Shown here: positions 17,750-27,216 of the stretch, piece by piece
Layout of the letters: the number at the start of each line of letters is the position of its first letter
Position numbering within the stretch: the stretch's first letter is position 1
Assembly: GCA_900240875.1 (NCBI GenBank)
Contig: OESE01000220.1
Span: 868,001 to 932,000, forward strand
Reading direction: 5' to 3'
DNA: 64,000 nt
From: Crithidia expoeki
Lineage: Eukaryota; Euglenozoa; Kinetoplastea; Trypanosomatida; Trypanosomatidae
Made by a program: the position numbers and the translations under genes
The notes under the pieces: generated by a model
Told to the model about the DNA's origin: nothing
Seen by the model: only the letters and a program-made list of their open reading frames with translations
Databases searched by the model: none

Positions 17750-20719
17750 TTAAATGCACTGCGACCAGTCTTTCAGCGCATCTTGCAACTCAGACTCCAG
17801 TTGACGCAGGTATTCCGACGAGGCTGCACCGACAATGTGAACTGTGTCCAAGTTGCCACCTTCAACGTCTCCCAGCTTTGCGGAACTGCGACTGACATTC
17901 CCCTTTGCGCTATCCTTCGCGCTCGAGAAGCTCACCTCCATAGGAAGTTGTGAGTGCGTCTTGCCCTGGTGCTCGATGCGGCGGAAACCGGCCTCGGATG
18001 TGTTGGACGAAGTGGCGCTAAAGGTGTTGACAGGTGCAGAAAAGACGTCGTAGAATTGACTGGTACCCAATTCAGTATTTTGCCCTACTTCATCTGCGCC
18101 GGCCGCCAGCGCCTGCACAGGTGTCAGTAAGGGCCGTGCGTGCGCGGGGTCCACGGACCGCTCAATCTCAGTAGCGAGCGGTACCGCCGCACTTTGGCGT
18201 GCAGCGGACTTGCTTGCGTGTGCACTGGCGTCCCGTGCAGGGGACTTTGAGGCAGCCGGAGAAGCGGAAGAGGAAGCGGCGGTGCGCTGCCCCAACAGGC
18301 TGTGAAAGATCTGCGGATCATCGATCACCTGCGTATAGTTTTTGTTACCCTCTACGATGGCCTCAGTCACTTCAGAGATGGTGGGGCGGAAGCGACACTC
18401 CTCCACAACCTCGCCACGCTCGCGCAGCAGCAAATGCAGCAGCTCATCCTCCCGCTTACGATCACGTTCGGCTTGACGGTAGGCAAATTTATCGTAGCGG
18501 AACCGCACCTGTGCACGACGGGCCGCCTCCTGCGCCGCTGCAGCTGCCGCCGCGCGTGCACGGCGCTCACGCACCGTCTCGACGCGCTCGCCACGCGCCT
18601 TCTGCCGCGCCAGATCCTTCGCCAGTTCCCGAGTGCGCAAACTGAGTTGGGGGTGAAAGGAATAGACCTCAGCGTTGTTCTGCGCCTGCAGATGGCGCAT
18701 CTCGCGTCGTTGCTGCAACTTCTCCTTTTCCGCGTAGAGGGCGTCAAAGATCGACTGCACTACCGCCCTGTTGTTGTTATCATCGTTGCCGTAGAGCCGC
18801 TGTGCATCAGCTGCACCGTCAGGCTGCTTGCTCTCGCCTGCCGCAACGGCCACCGCAGCCGCCGTCTCCTGCGCAGCATCAGCATGTATGGGCAAAAGGT
18901 GCGAGCGTCGAGGTGTGCAAGCGGTGCTGCTCTTGTTGTTACTGCTGCCGTTACCCGCAGTGTCCGCGTTTGGCTTGAAGAAAGTGTTTTGCTCATGCTG
19001 CTCCTTCATCAAGCGAATCAACTCCCGCATCGCCTCCCGCTCGTCGCTGTCATGGTAGAGGCGGTGAAAGACGCTCTGACTACGACCCGACGCGGCTGCC
19101 GCACTCTCGCTGCAGGCGCGAGAATGGGTCCGGCCGGACGCTGGCGTCCTCGCTGTTTCTTTCTTTTTCGCCGCTGCCGACGCGGACTTTGTACTTGGCT
19201 CTATCTCCTCAGCTTGCTTCACCTTCATATAGTGCTCGAAGCGCTCCGACCAGCCTTCAACGGGACCCTTGTAACCTTTCTTCTTCTCCAGGTACGTCAT
19301 AAGGTGCTCACTTGCTTTGGACCGCGGAACGCCGGTGAACAGCTTCGCGTGCTCCAGCTCCGCCGCCCTCTTTTTCAGATCCTCCAAAAGACGCTTATGC
19401 GTGGCCTGACGTTCTTCTTGATCTGCCAAAAAATGTTCCCACGAGCGGCGCTGCCCTCCCCGCGGCGAGGTACCAGAGCGGTTCGTCGACGCGCCCTTCT
19501 TAATCTCGCCTTCCTCGGGACTGTTGCGGTTGACCTCTTCGCTGGGATTCCTGTTGCTCTCGCTGCGCCGCCGACCGGCACTGGGCGGCCGCAGGGAAGG
19601 GTGAAAGGTGCAGACGTGGCGGAACTCCTCCTCCTGGGCTTCGCGCAGCTCCCGCAGCCGCCGCTCCCGTCGCTCCGTCTGCTCTGCATTTCGGTAGAGC
19701 CGCTCGAACGCCGCCCCCTCTTCCTGCGCCTGCGCGCCCGTAGAGACGCTGCGGCGCTTCGCTTCTCCAGTGGCAGAAAGGGGAGAAGAGGCCGAGGGAT
19801 CGGTGTTGCGGGGTGGAGTCTGCGCTGCTGCAAAGGACGACTCCGTTGACACAGCGAGGGAGTTAAGGTGCTGCTGCCCAACAGTTGTCTTCTGCTTCGC
19901 AGGGGATCTGCCAAACGCCTCGGCTCCACATGGGTGAAAGGTACATTTCTGCCTCTCTTCCGCCCTCTGTGCGATTCGCTGCTTTCGCAGCGCTTGCGCC
20001 AGACGCTCTTCTCGCTGCTGCGCTTCGCGAAAAAGCCGACTGTACAGCGTCTTCACCGATGTCACCTCGTCTTTGCACTCTTTTATCGGCAGTTGCAGCA
20101 TCGGGATAGTGGGGACACCAGAAGCAGTAATGACAGCACCGCACGACTGCCTCGGTGTTCTGTAAGACTCAGAAGACGTGTTACCCGTGTGCAGTATCAC
20201 AGCAGGTGACGCATTTTCAGGCGTAGGCAGCGAAGTTTTCCTGACCACGCTGATCGGTTGAGAAAGCGCTGGAGACGAAGACGGTGGTGCGGCGACAACA
20301 GATGCTGCGGCTGAATTGTCCGTCGCTTGTGTGGACACCTTACTTCCATCCCCAGCACCTCCATCCACGGACCGTAGTGGCAGCGGCAGTACGGTCAGCT
20401 TGCGTCCGCTGCGCGTCGACGTGGGTATGCTGCTTTCCGGTGTGGCCACTGAGGTCTCCCGTGGAGAGAGAACATTGCTCAGCCGTGGTGACTCTTGATC
20501 TGAGTCCGCAGCTGCGGCCCTGGCAAGGAGGTCCTCCGCTTCGCTCAGCAACGTTGCTGCATCAGAGCTAGGGCACTGCATCAACGTGGGCACCGTTGGC
20601 CCGGCATTCTCGCTGTGATTCGTTTGATCGGCACCCAACACACGAAGGAAAGGACCACTCGCTGACTTCACCTCACTCGAAGACTTTGTAGCCGGTTCCA
20701 AAGAAAGCGTCACAGACAT
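17750..20719 (-). CDS. Protein with repeated charged-helix / F-x-P modules
   Basis: 989 residues from the ATG ending at about 20719 (MSVTLSLEP). The frame stays open upstream only to a TTG codon, so the shorter start is used. I do not know a function. The body carries five clear and one partial copies of a module: an aromatic-x-x-Leu-Tyr lead, about 25 residues of Arg/Glu-rich helix, then F-x-P. Examples are FERLYRNAEQTERRERRLRE ending CTFHP (about 337-375) and IFDALYAEKEKLQQRREM ending YSFHP (about 656-690). Other copies lie near 225-263, 426-465 (partial), 549-582 and 741-779. The modules are separated by Ser/Ala-rich linkers with SP sites. Modules of this kind occur in kinetoplastid cytoskeletal or flagellar proteins, which is a hint and not proof. 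No TM or signal peptide is seen. Confidence 0.8.
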   Translation of the reverse strand: MSVTLSLEPATKSSSEVKSASGPFLRVLGADQTNHSENAGPTVPTLMQCPSSDAATLLSEAEDLLARAAAADSDQESPRLSNVLSPRETSVATPESSIPTSTRSGRKLTVLPLPLRSVDGGAGDGSKVSTQATDNSAAASVVAAPPSSSPALSQPISVVRKTSLPTPENASPAVILHTGNTSSESYRTPRQSCGAVITASGVPTIPMLQLPIKECKDEVTSVKTLYSRLFREAQQREERLAQALRKQRIAQRAEERQKCTFHPCGAEAFGRSPAKQKTTVGQQHLNSLAVSTESSFAAAQTPPRNTDPSASSPLSATGEAKRRSVSTGAQAQEEGAAFERLYRNAEQTERRERRLRELREAQEEEFRHVCTFHPSLRPPSAGRRRSESNRNPSEEVNRNSPEEGEIKKGASTNRSGTSPRGGQRRSWEHFLADQEERQATHKRLLEDLKKRAAELEHAKLFTGVPRSKASEHLMTYLEKKKGYKGPVEGWSERFEHYMKVKQAEEIEPSTKSASAAAKKKETARTPASGRTHSRACSESAAAASGRSQSVFHRLYHDSDEREAMRELIRLMKEQHEQNTFFKPNADTAGNGSSNNKSSTACTPRRSHLLPIHADAAQETAAAVAVAAGESKQPDGAADAQRLYGNDDNNNRAVVQSIFDALYAEKEKLQQRREMRHLQAQNNAEVYSFHPQLSLRTRELAKDLARQKARGERVETVRERRARAAAAAAAQEAARRAQVRFRYDKFAYRQAERDRKREDELLHLLLRERGEVVEECRFRPTISEVTEAIVEGNKNYTQVIDDPQIFHSLLGQRTAASSSASPAASKSPARDASAHASKSAARQSAAVPLATEIERSVDPAHARPLLTPVQALAAGADEVGQNTELGTSQFYDVFSAPVNTFSATSSNTSEAGFRRIEHQGKTHSQLPMEVSFSSAKDSAKGNVSRSSAKLGDVEGGNLDTVHIVGAASSEYLRQLESELQDALKDWSQCI

Positions 20720-21676
20720 CGCAAACGTTGGAAAAGGACGGTGTTGAAGTTTGCAATTATATAAGGTGCGTCGCTGATAACACAACGGAGTGTTTTGTGG
20801 AATGTACGAGGCGTTTCTTTTTCTTTTTTTTTACAAGGCCTCACCAGGGGTGTGGGGGGAGACAAAACGAGATGACGACGACAACCGAGAGAAAACAGCG
20901 AAAAGGTGACCAAAGTAAAGTGAGCGTGTCAGCGACACGGAATACCACGTGTTAAAGACAAAAAAAAAAACGATAAACACGCTGGGTGCGCTCAAAGTCG
21001 ATCAGTACGAGAGCAACAAAACAAACGAGGAAGAGCAAAAACGCATGCAGCGCACCGATCTATTAGAAAGAGAGAAAGAAAAAAAAAAAAACGTTGAAAT
21101 ACTTCAAGTAAGCCGCTACACAAGGCTATTGTTGCTACGACTGTTGGAGTGTCAGATGTTAAGTGAGAAGAGAATAACAAAAGAGTGCGAGTGGAAAAGG
21201 TGAATCACTAAGGTAGAAAGCCGTCGTGCAATTGAAAAGGAAGAAAAGAGAGAGACCGCAAGCCTCTGCTGCTACTAGCGGATTTCTCGTAATAGCAATC
21301 GTCTTGCCGACATCACAGAAAAGAGGGAAGCATTTTTGATTGCGCACGTACATTTCGCTGTCTCCGAGAACGCGCACTTTGGCTGCGCTCTAGCGTTTCA
21401 CAAACAGCAGCAACATCATCAACGGTTGTGGCGTTAGTTTGATTAGTTGTGATTGGTGTTAGGACATTTACTGATGCATCGGTTCGGCAAAATGGGCAGG
21501 AAAAGAATCTAGCACGCGGACCTCAACCGTGAAATTAAAAAGCCACCTCAGAGGGGGCGTTGCTTAGTCGCACCAGGGTTGCAAGAGCTGACCCCACATT
21601 CGTACAAATCAACTACGGAATTGACTGTCAGCGACGTTGAAATGTAAGGGCGTCAACAGACTAGTACAAAGTACAG
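20720..21676. other. Intergenic region
   Basis: Leader of the F-x-P module gene, with a minus-strand pyrimidine tract at about 20860-20910, and the 3' UTR of the WD-repeat gene. The longest frames (20949-21203 plus, 21159-21377 minus) are purine or pyrimidine translations without coding character. Confidence 0.6.
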
Positions 21677-22759
21677 TTAGTAAGGCTTCCCACGACCAAG
21701 GCAGCGACCGCCGCCACCGCGGCCGCGATTGGTGGTGTGAACGCCTGCCTGTCGACTTGTTGCCCACGACTTGCCTCCGCCGGTGTGGTGCGCGCTCGAC
21801 CCCACCGATGTGGTCACCTCCGACGGGAGCAGCTCGCCATCCTTCCAGTATACAAGCATGCCATCCTCACCGCCAGTGATGAGACGATTACCAAAGCCGA
21901 TCCCCACCCGTCCAAGCTCCTTGTGCACGCGCGGAAGCACCTGTGTGCGCTGTGTTGCCCAATTTAACACCTGCAGCGGCCCTGCATCACCGTTCTCGTC
22001 CCGTACTCCCGACACCAAGTGCAGCTGACCCGACACGACGCACCAGTCCACCAAGTAGGTGTCAAAGTCCGGTCGCGCGTAACGTGTTTCTTTCTTCTCG
22101 AGGTCGTAGGGAAACACGTAGCCGTTCTCACAGGTCCCTACCATCGTAACCGAGCCGATCTCAGGGAAGCAGTTCATGCGTGACACGACCTCGCCGCAGT
22201 TAACGGCCTGCAGCAGCACATCGTCGTCAATGACACCATCTGCCGTGGACAAGAAATTAATCATCTGATCTTCTCCAGCAGAGCATAGGATCTGCTCCTC
22301 GAGAAAGCGCAGTCGCGAGATCTCGTCAACATGTAGCTGCTCCAAGCATTTTGCGGAGGTCCACGTGCGGGTGTCAACAAGGTGGATGTCGCGGTCGGCA
22401 GCAACGGCTAGCACCCCGCCAGAGGGAGAGATGCCAATGCTGCTGCACGTCGCACCGCTACTGCACATGTCTGTGACGAAGTGAACGGCTTTTCCCTGAC
22501 GCAGATCGGTCACCATCACGCCACAGTCTTGCTGGCACGAATATAACAAACTTGGCTGGGCGGGAGTGGAAGCGAGGTCACGGATGGGCTGTGTGTGTTC
22601 CTTGATGTCCGCCAGGAAAGTCGCCCCTTGAGTGTCGTAGAGGCGAATGGCCTGCGTGGAAAGAGAGAGAGCGAGGGAAGAACCGCCGTTGCACAGGCAC
22701 CCATCCATCACGTAGGTACCAGGCTCGTAGGACGTTTGCACAACCTGCACCAAGTTCAT
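21677..22759 (-). CDS. WD40-repeat protein with RGG tail (WDR89-like)
   Basis: 360 residues forming a single WD40 propeller. Successive blades show LYDTQG, HTQPIRDLA, VTDLRQGKAVHFV, IHLVDTRTW, HVDEISRLRFLEEQ, CSAGEDQMINFLS, LVDWCVVSGQLHLVSG and LITGGEDGMLVYWKDG. Overall order and length suggest WDR89-type proteins, a small family of unknown role; another WD family is possible. After the propeller (about residue 325) comes a tail ending NRGRGGGGRCLGRGKPY, an RGG-like motif typical of RNA-associated proteins and a target for arginine methylation. Such a tail is not expected in WDR89, so an RNA-linked role is inferred. A strong acceptor lies about 77 nt upstream of the ATG. Confidence 0.8.
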   Translation of the reverse strand: MNLVQVVQTSYEPGTYVMDGCLCNGGSSLALSLSTQAIRLYDTQGATFLADIKEHTQPIRDLASTPAQPSLLYSCQQDCGVMVTDLRQGKAVHFVTDMCSSGATCSSIGISPSGGVLAVAADRDIHLVDTRTWTSAKCLEQLHVDEISRLRFLEEQILCSAGEDQMINFLSTADGVIDDDVLLQAVNCGEVVSRMNCFPEIGSVTMVGTCENGYVFPYDLEKKETRYARPDFDTYLVDWCVVSGQLHLVSGVRDENGDAGPLQVLNWATQRTQVLPRVHKELGRVGIGFGNRLITGGEDGMLVYWKDGELLPSEVTTSVGSSAHHTGGGKSWATSRQAGVHTTNRGRGGGGRCLGRGKPY

Positions 22760-22835
22760 TTCCCTTTCCAGTGGTGTTACAGTTAGCGGATGGGTTTCAG
22801 CCTATGTGTGTGTGTGTGTCGGCTCAAGTCCCCCT

Positions 22836-22880
22836 CTGTTAATCGAGTGAAGACGAAAGAAAACAAACAAAAAGGTTCTG
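22836..22880 (-). promoter_or_regulatory. Spliced-leader acceptor of the WD-repeat gene
   Basis: Minus-strand pyrimidine tract CCTTTTTGTTTGTTTTCTTT continuing to TTAACAG, with AG at 22837-22836. It is about 77 nt from the ATG at 22759. Inferred. Confidence 0.6.
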
Positions 22881-23744
22881 TGCCCTTGTGCCAGCCCGCA
22901 ACATAAACCGCTGACACCAATCTGAAACAAAGAAAGTGCTCACAAGAATTCAGAAAGAAGTACGCAAAAATAAGAGAAAAGAAATGGGTTAGATATGGTT
23001 ATTCTTTCCTAAGCAGCTGCGCAGACACCGGGAACAAACAAACAAAAGGCAAAAATAACAACGAAGAGAGGTTCTCAACACAGTAAAGACACTTTCGATG
23101 TATCCGCATAACAAAAGTGATGCGTCATTTTTTTCTTTTTTACTTGCTTGCTAAGAAACGGCAAAAAGGTATATCACGGCAACGCTTTTCTTTTTTCACC
23201 TGTTGCCAGAAGCTAATAGTTGAGAAATCCTAGCTTTGTCAAGAGAAGGCCGCAACGCCTCATTTTGAAGTCAACGTCACCAAGTTATCGTTTCGCTTTT
23301 CAGTGTTCATTATTATCTCATTCGTTGCTACAGCCCGTTCTTCAATTAATAGGAAAGAAAGGGGAAAGAAAGAGGTAAACACCACTGTATCGCTGTTACA
23401 ATAATGTACAGGTTGAGAAACAAGCCAACAAGTGTGTGTTGGCATGTAGGTGCATCGCTGCGCTCTACACATCAGCCGTATGCATTTTGCTTCGCACAAC
23501 ACTTTCACGAACGCAACACCAAATAATACGGCCTTTTTTTTTGTCTAGCAGTTACAGAAAGGAAAAGCACAAAAGAAACTTGTACTTGCAGTTACTTCGA
23601 TAACAAAAGAAAAAAAAGAACCCCGACGAGTTCATCATCAGGCACGTTCTTTTTTTTTCTTTTTTCCCCTACCCACTCTACGTAACATAGCTACTATGCT
23701 CGACTGCTCTCGCGCCTCATCCTAAAAAAAAAAACGTGCATACG

Positions 23745-23775
23745 TATATATGTATATGTATATGTATATGTATAC
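23745..23775. repeat. (TATATG)n microsatellite
   Basis: Hexanucleotide-like run TATATGTATATGTATATG in the spacer downstream of the twin-CX9C gene. Confidence 0.9.
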
Positions 23776-23933
23776 AAGCTATTAATACCAACGAGAGTAC
23801 CAAAATAAAACAGCATACCACAGGTTGTAAGCACCTGACAAACTCCTGCGATACTAATGAATCTGACGATCAACAAAGCAGGAAAAAAAAAATGGATAAA
23901 GAGAAGGCGTTAGTAACAGTACCGCTTTACCCT

Positions 23934-24332
23934 CTACATGGAGAACTCTCTAAGGCAGCGCTGAAAGGCAGCCACGCGCGTCTGGCACAGCGCAAAGCTA
24001 TTGCCGTTCATCTCCAAGCACATGTGTACATCACGCGAAAAAATCTGGCAGGGGTGCAGCGTCTTCTCCTCTTCGAAGATCGGCTCCGGCTCATTTGATC
24101 CAAAGAATGGCGTCAGCCATGAACGCTTGTAGCTCTTGAAAACGTCGTTCGCGCTGACGTGGCCGAGACCGGCAATGTGGTTACGCGCACGGTGGTACTT
24201 TTCCTGCTCAAATGCGTTATGTGTCTCATCGTGCAGGGAGTGGAAGGTCGGCTTGGCCGGGTCCACCTTGATGGACGTTGCCGTCGCCTTGTACGCCGAT
24301 TCTTGGGGCTGCGTGGGGGTGTCGCTAGCCAT
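23934..24332 (-). CDS. Twin-CX9C (CHCH) mitochondrial intermembrane-space protein
   Basis: 132 residues. The C-terminus has two CX9C motifs, C95-x9-C105 and C116-x9-C126, separated by ten residues. This is the helical hairpin fold oxidised by Mia40/Erv1 in the mitochondrial intermembrane space. The first 60 residues are polar without a classic cleavable presequence, as usual for this class. Residues 65-80 (FKSYKRSWLTPFFGSN) may be a short amphipathic or membrane-facing segment. Family members are respiratory-complex subunits, assembly factors or MICOS-type scaffolds; I cannot say which this is. An acceptor AG lies about 46 nt upstream of the ATG. Length fits the family. Confidence 0.85.
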   Translation of the reverse strand: MASDTPTQPQESAYKATATSIKVDPAKPTFHSLHDETHNAFEQEKYHRARNHIAGLGHVSANDVFKSYKRSWLTPFFGSNEPEPIFEEEKTLHPCQIFSRDVHMCLEMNGNSFALCQTRVAAFQRCLREFSM

Positions 24333-25144
24333 TGTGAAGTTCTTTTTTTTTTCTGAATGTTTACGGCTAGCTAAATGCTGAAGAATAAAGAGTTTTGTGC
24401 TGAAAGTCTGTTGCTAGTACCGATGGATATGCGTGAGCTTTTTTTTTTTTGCAGACTGCTGAAAAGCCGGATACAGCAAAAGGCTCAAGTTCGGCACGGG
24501 GCGTAATTGGGTGGAGTGCGCATTATGTTCGAAAAAGCAGTAAGGCAGTAAACGAAAGACGGAGAGAGAAGGCTGATGGATACTCACTGAAGGAAGAAAA
24601 TCTGCCTCGAGCAGCACCCTTAGAAAAGTGGGGCAAAGCCGTGCACCAGACTCCATCCATACAGGAAAAACCCGATGCCGCACATTTGATGTGAATCGTC
24701 TTATTACACTGCAGCGAGCAAGCTGAGTTTTATGGAGGTGCTGTTTAATTAACTCACCGGCATAGTCACCGGTTCATTTGTGGCTGTTATTTTCTTTCCT
24801 TGCAATTGAACCTCCAGTAATTTCAGAGGGAAAAAGGATCGTTAGTGAGGAAGTGGCTCTAGTGCAGAATGGAAGAGAAGAATGAAACAGTGTTCTTTTT
24901 GCCTACTTGGTGTTGTTTTCTTTGTTCGTTACCGGTATTTGACGTAGCTCGTCACAGACTGCAACTCTGCGACCTGGAGTTCAAACGGTGCTCCTCTAAT
25001 AATTGATCACGAAGTTCATCGAACAAAGGACGATGCGGCACCTCTTCCGACGAGGAAGCCAGGGAAGAGGACGGCGACGAAGAATGGTGGTGATGTTCGC
25101 CTTCGTTGTCACCGCTGACATTGTGTTGCCTCGGGATGTCATTA
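24333..25144. other. Intergenic region
   Basis: Leader of the twin-CX9C gene and 3' UTR of the next gene to the right. The minus frame 24952-25311 overlaps the neighbouring CDS out of frame and is not supported. The minus frame 24414-24683 covers the pyrimidine-rich acceptor region and reads as non-coding. Confidence 0.6.
24378..24405 (-). promoter_or_regulatory. Spliced-leader acceptor of the twin-CX9C gene
   Basis: Minus-strand CTCTTTATTCTTCAG with AG at 24379-24378, about 46 nt before the ATG at 24332. Inferred. Confidence 0.45.
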
Positions 25145-27115
25145 CTAACTTCCTTTGAAGGAATAGAACACCGTATTTTTTTCACTAGCCTTTGCACCGT
25201 CACTGCCGCCGTCGTCACTCTCTGATTCGAAGTCAGAGGAAAACGTGTCCGAGTACACGGGTGTTGCCACCTCCTTCTTTTCCGCCTCTCCATAGCCGTG
25301 GTCTTGTTCACGTTGGAGGAGAGACCTCGAAGAACTCGAGGGAGAAGTGGAATAAGCTGATGACGAAACAGAAGTTTTTTCTGGTTTCGCCATCACCGGG
25401 CATCGTGTACCTACCACTAACTCCGACGCGCTGACGGCGCTGGTGTGCTCAAAGGAATCCGAGCATGTCGACGAGTGAGCCCTCGCCGTCGCAGAAGCAG
25501 CGGTGATCGTGGTAGTTGTGATTGTGCTGTTCTTTGTGCGTGAGGTGCCGGTATGTGGGGTATGCAGCGGCGTGAGTAGCCCTCCCGCCTCTGTAGAGAG
25601 CGAAGAGGTACTTGACTTGGAGTGGTTGAACTGATGGCCGGAGATCTCGCTGGCTCTTCGGCCCATCCGCTGCTGCCACGCAGGCAACAAATCACACGTC
25701 TGCAGCGCTTCCCGTGCGGTGGACATGCAGCTGAGGCGATCCACGCGTCCTTCTGCAGCCACCACTGCCGGCCACTGCGCACGGTCGAGTGGCCAGCTGT
25801 CAGCCGGGTAGCTGCTCCTTGCCACCTTCAGCGCCGCTCCCTGCGCTGCGGGTACCCCTGCGGTGGTGAAGAGCTGCGGAATGTCCAACAATGGTACAAA
25901 GCGGTCCTTTCCGTGCGCCAGGTCGTACAACTCCTCCATAACCTTCCGGTACAAGCCGGCCTCCGTTTCGATGACGCGCGCCGCGGTGAGGAGTCGGTGC
26001 TGCTTCCGCCGCGCTTCAGCGCTGTCGCCTTCAAAAGGGGTGCACGGTGCCGGATAATGCTTCAACTTCGACCCTGCTGGATGCGAGGAAGAAACAGACG
26101 TCCCACAGGAGATCGGCGGTGTTGCGCTGACTCCACTGCTGGTGCCTTGGCTCCGCTTCAGTGCGCTGCTCAACCTTGCCACTTCGCTCACAAAGTCATC
26201 CGGCTTGGCGCCGTGAAAATGGAAGAGACGGTCAGCCTGCTGCACCGCGGCGGATGGTGGCGGGCTGCGTAAGACCGGCAGTGACGCCCTCTCAGTCAGT
26301 TTTCCGTTTACTTTGCTGATCATCTTCTTTGCATTACCGCTCGGCACACGCCGTCCCACGTCCCCGCTGCGGCTGCGGCTGCGCGCCTGAAGAGGTTGTA
26401 GGGGATGTAGACCAACATTCCACAGGGCGCCCGTCGTGATAAGGCGAGAGCGACGCATTGTCTCCAATCGGTGCTGCATCCGCTTGAGGTCGATCTTGGC
26501 GCACAGCGGGTCCTGCCGGAGGCGGACGTTGGCGAGCGAGCGCACGAGGGCTTGGGTATCCAGTGCCGCACAGTCATTGATGATGCTCAGCAGATAGTTC
26601 TGGCCGCCGCGCAGCAGAAAAGGGTAAGGGCGACTCAGTATCTCACGCCACTCAAAGATTGCTTCAACGGTGAGCAGCGTGACAATCTGATGCTCTTGTA
26701 AAAGTCGAAGAAGCGTAAACCGCGCTTCCTCGCGTGTGGACACGTTGGCTTCCTTGTAAGCGTCGCAACACGCCCACATCCGCGAAACGACATTTTCGCG
26801 AAGCACGATCGCCTGCAGCACCAGCAACGTCTGCTGCTCGTGTGCGCGAAGTGCCGACACGATCAGCTCCGTTCCGCCGAGAGACACAAGTGCCTCGGCT
26901 TGCATCTCCGATGGGGAGGTGTTCAACGTCGACACAAAGGATGCGGCAGAAGGGTCATCGTTGTGGCACTGCTGTTCCTCGAGAGGATGAATGAACAATG
27001 TCGAATACAGCTCTTGGTCAATTTGAGGAATTGAGAGGTCTTGGCTAAGATGTTTAAACGCGGAAACAAGACCTACGCAGTAGGACGTAATCAGATCGGT
27101 TTTGCTGTCTGGCAT
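25145..27115 (-). CDS. Conserved-type hypothetical protein with helical N-terminus
   Basis: 656 residues, family not recognised. Residues 1-215 are mostly alpha-helical with regular Leu spacing (for example LVSLGGTELIVSALRAHEQQ, then ARFTLLRLLQEHQIVTLLTV). This suggests a small helical-repeat or ARM-like domain. From about 215 the chain turns Ser/Pro/Arg-rich. A second structured patch lies at about 365-445 (ARVIETEAGLYRKVMEELYD and following). The last 180 residues are very Ser/Thr-rich and end in an acidic DTFSSDFESESDD patch. No TM, signal peptide or catalytic motif is seen. An acceptor AG lies about 30 nt upstream, just after a minus-strand CA repeat. Function unknown. Confidence 0.7.
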   Translation of the reverse strand: MPDSKTDLITSYCVGLVSAFKHLSQDLSIPQIDQELYSTLFIHPLEEQQCHNDDPSAASFVSTLNTSPSEMQAEALVSLGGTELIVSALRAHEQQTLLVLQAIVLRENVVSRMWACCDAYKEANVSTREEARFTLLRLLQEHQIVTLLTVEAIFEWREILSRPYPFLLRGGQNYLLSIINDCAALDTQALVRSLANVRLRQDPLCAKIDLKRMQHRLETMRRSRLITTGALWNVGLHPLQPLQARSRSRSGDVGRRVPSGNAKKMISKVNGKLTERASLPVLRSPPPSAAVQQADRLFHFHGAKPDDFVSEVARLSSALKRSQGTSSGVSATPPISCGTSVSSSHPAGSKLKHYPAPCTPFEGDSAEARRKQHRLLTAARVIETEAGLYRKVMEELYDLAHGKDRFVPLLDIPQLFTTAGVPAAQGAALKVARSSYPADSWPLDRAQWPAVVAAEGRVDRLSCMSTAREALQTCDLLPAWQQRMGRRASEISGHQFNHSKSSTSSLSTEAGGLLTPLHTPHTGTSRTKNSTITTTTITAASATARAHSSTCSDSFEHTSAVSASELVVGTRCPVMAKPEKTSVSSSAYSTSPSSSSRSLLQREQDHGYGEAEKKEVATPVYSDTFSSDFESESDDGGSDGAKASEKNTVFYSFKGS

Positions 27116-27145
27116 TTTTTTGTTGTTGCACGATGATGCAGAGAC

Positions 27146-27180
27146 CTAGCCGATAAGCAAAGGTGTTGCGGAAAACATGC
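27146..27180 (-). promoter_or_regulatory. Spliced-leader acceptor of the 25145-27115 gene
   Basis: Minus-strand stretch GTTTTCCGCAACACCTTTGC continues to CGGCTAG, with AG at 27147-27146, about 31 nt before the ATG. A (CA)n run lies directly upstream and may contribute pyrimidines. Inferred. Confidence 0.45.
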
Positions 27181-27182
27181 AG

Positions 27183-27184
<2 letters not shown>

Positions 27185-27215
<31 letters not shown>
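27185..27215. repeat. (GT)15 microsatellite
   Basis: Perfect GT dinucleotide run (CA on the transcribed strand), directly upstream of the acceptor of the gene to the left. Confidence 0.95.

Positions 27216-27216
<1 letters not shown>

Larger units (their letters stand above)
22760..23933. other. Intergenic region
   Basis: Leader of the WD-repeat gene, including a short TG run at 22805-22819, and a long AT-rich 3' UTR of the twin-CX9C gene. No gene is seen. Confidence 0.65.

Noticed and set aside
18302-19849. 515-codon plus-strand open frame
   Set aside because: It lies wholly antisense to the F-x-P module gene. GC-rich biased codons often leave the opposite strand open, the translation is a Leu/Arg-rich shadow, and no plus-strand gene exists elsewhere in the window.
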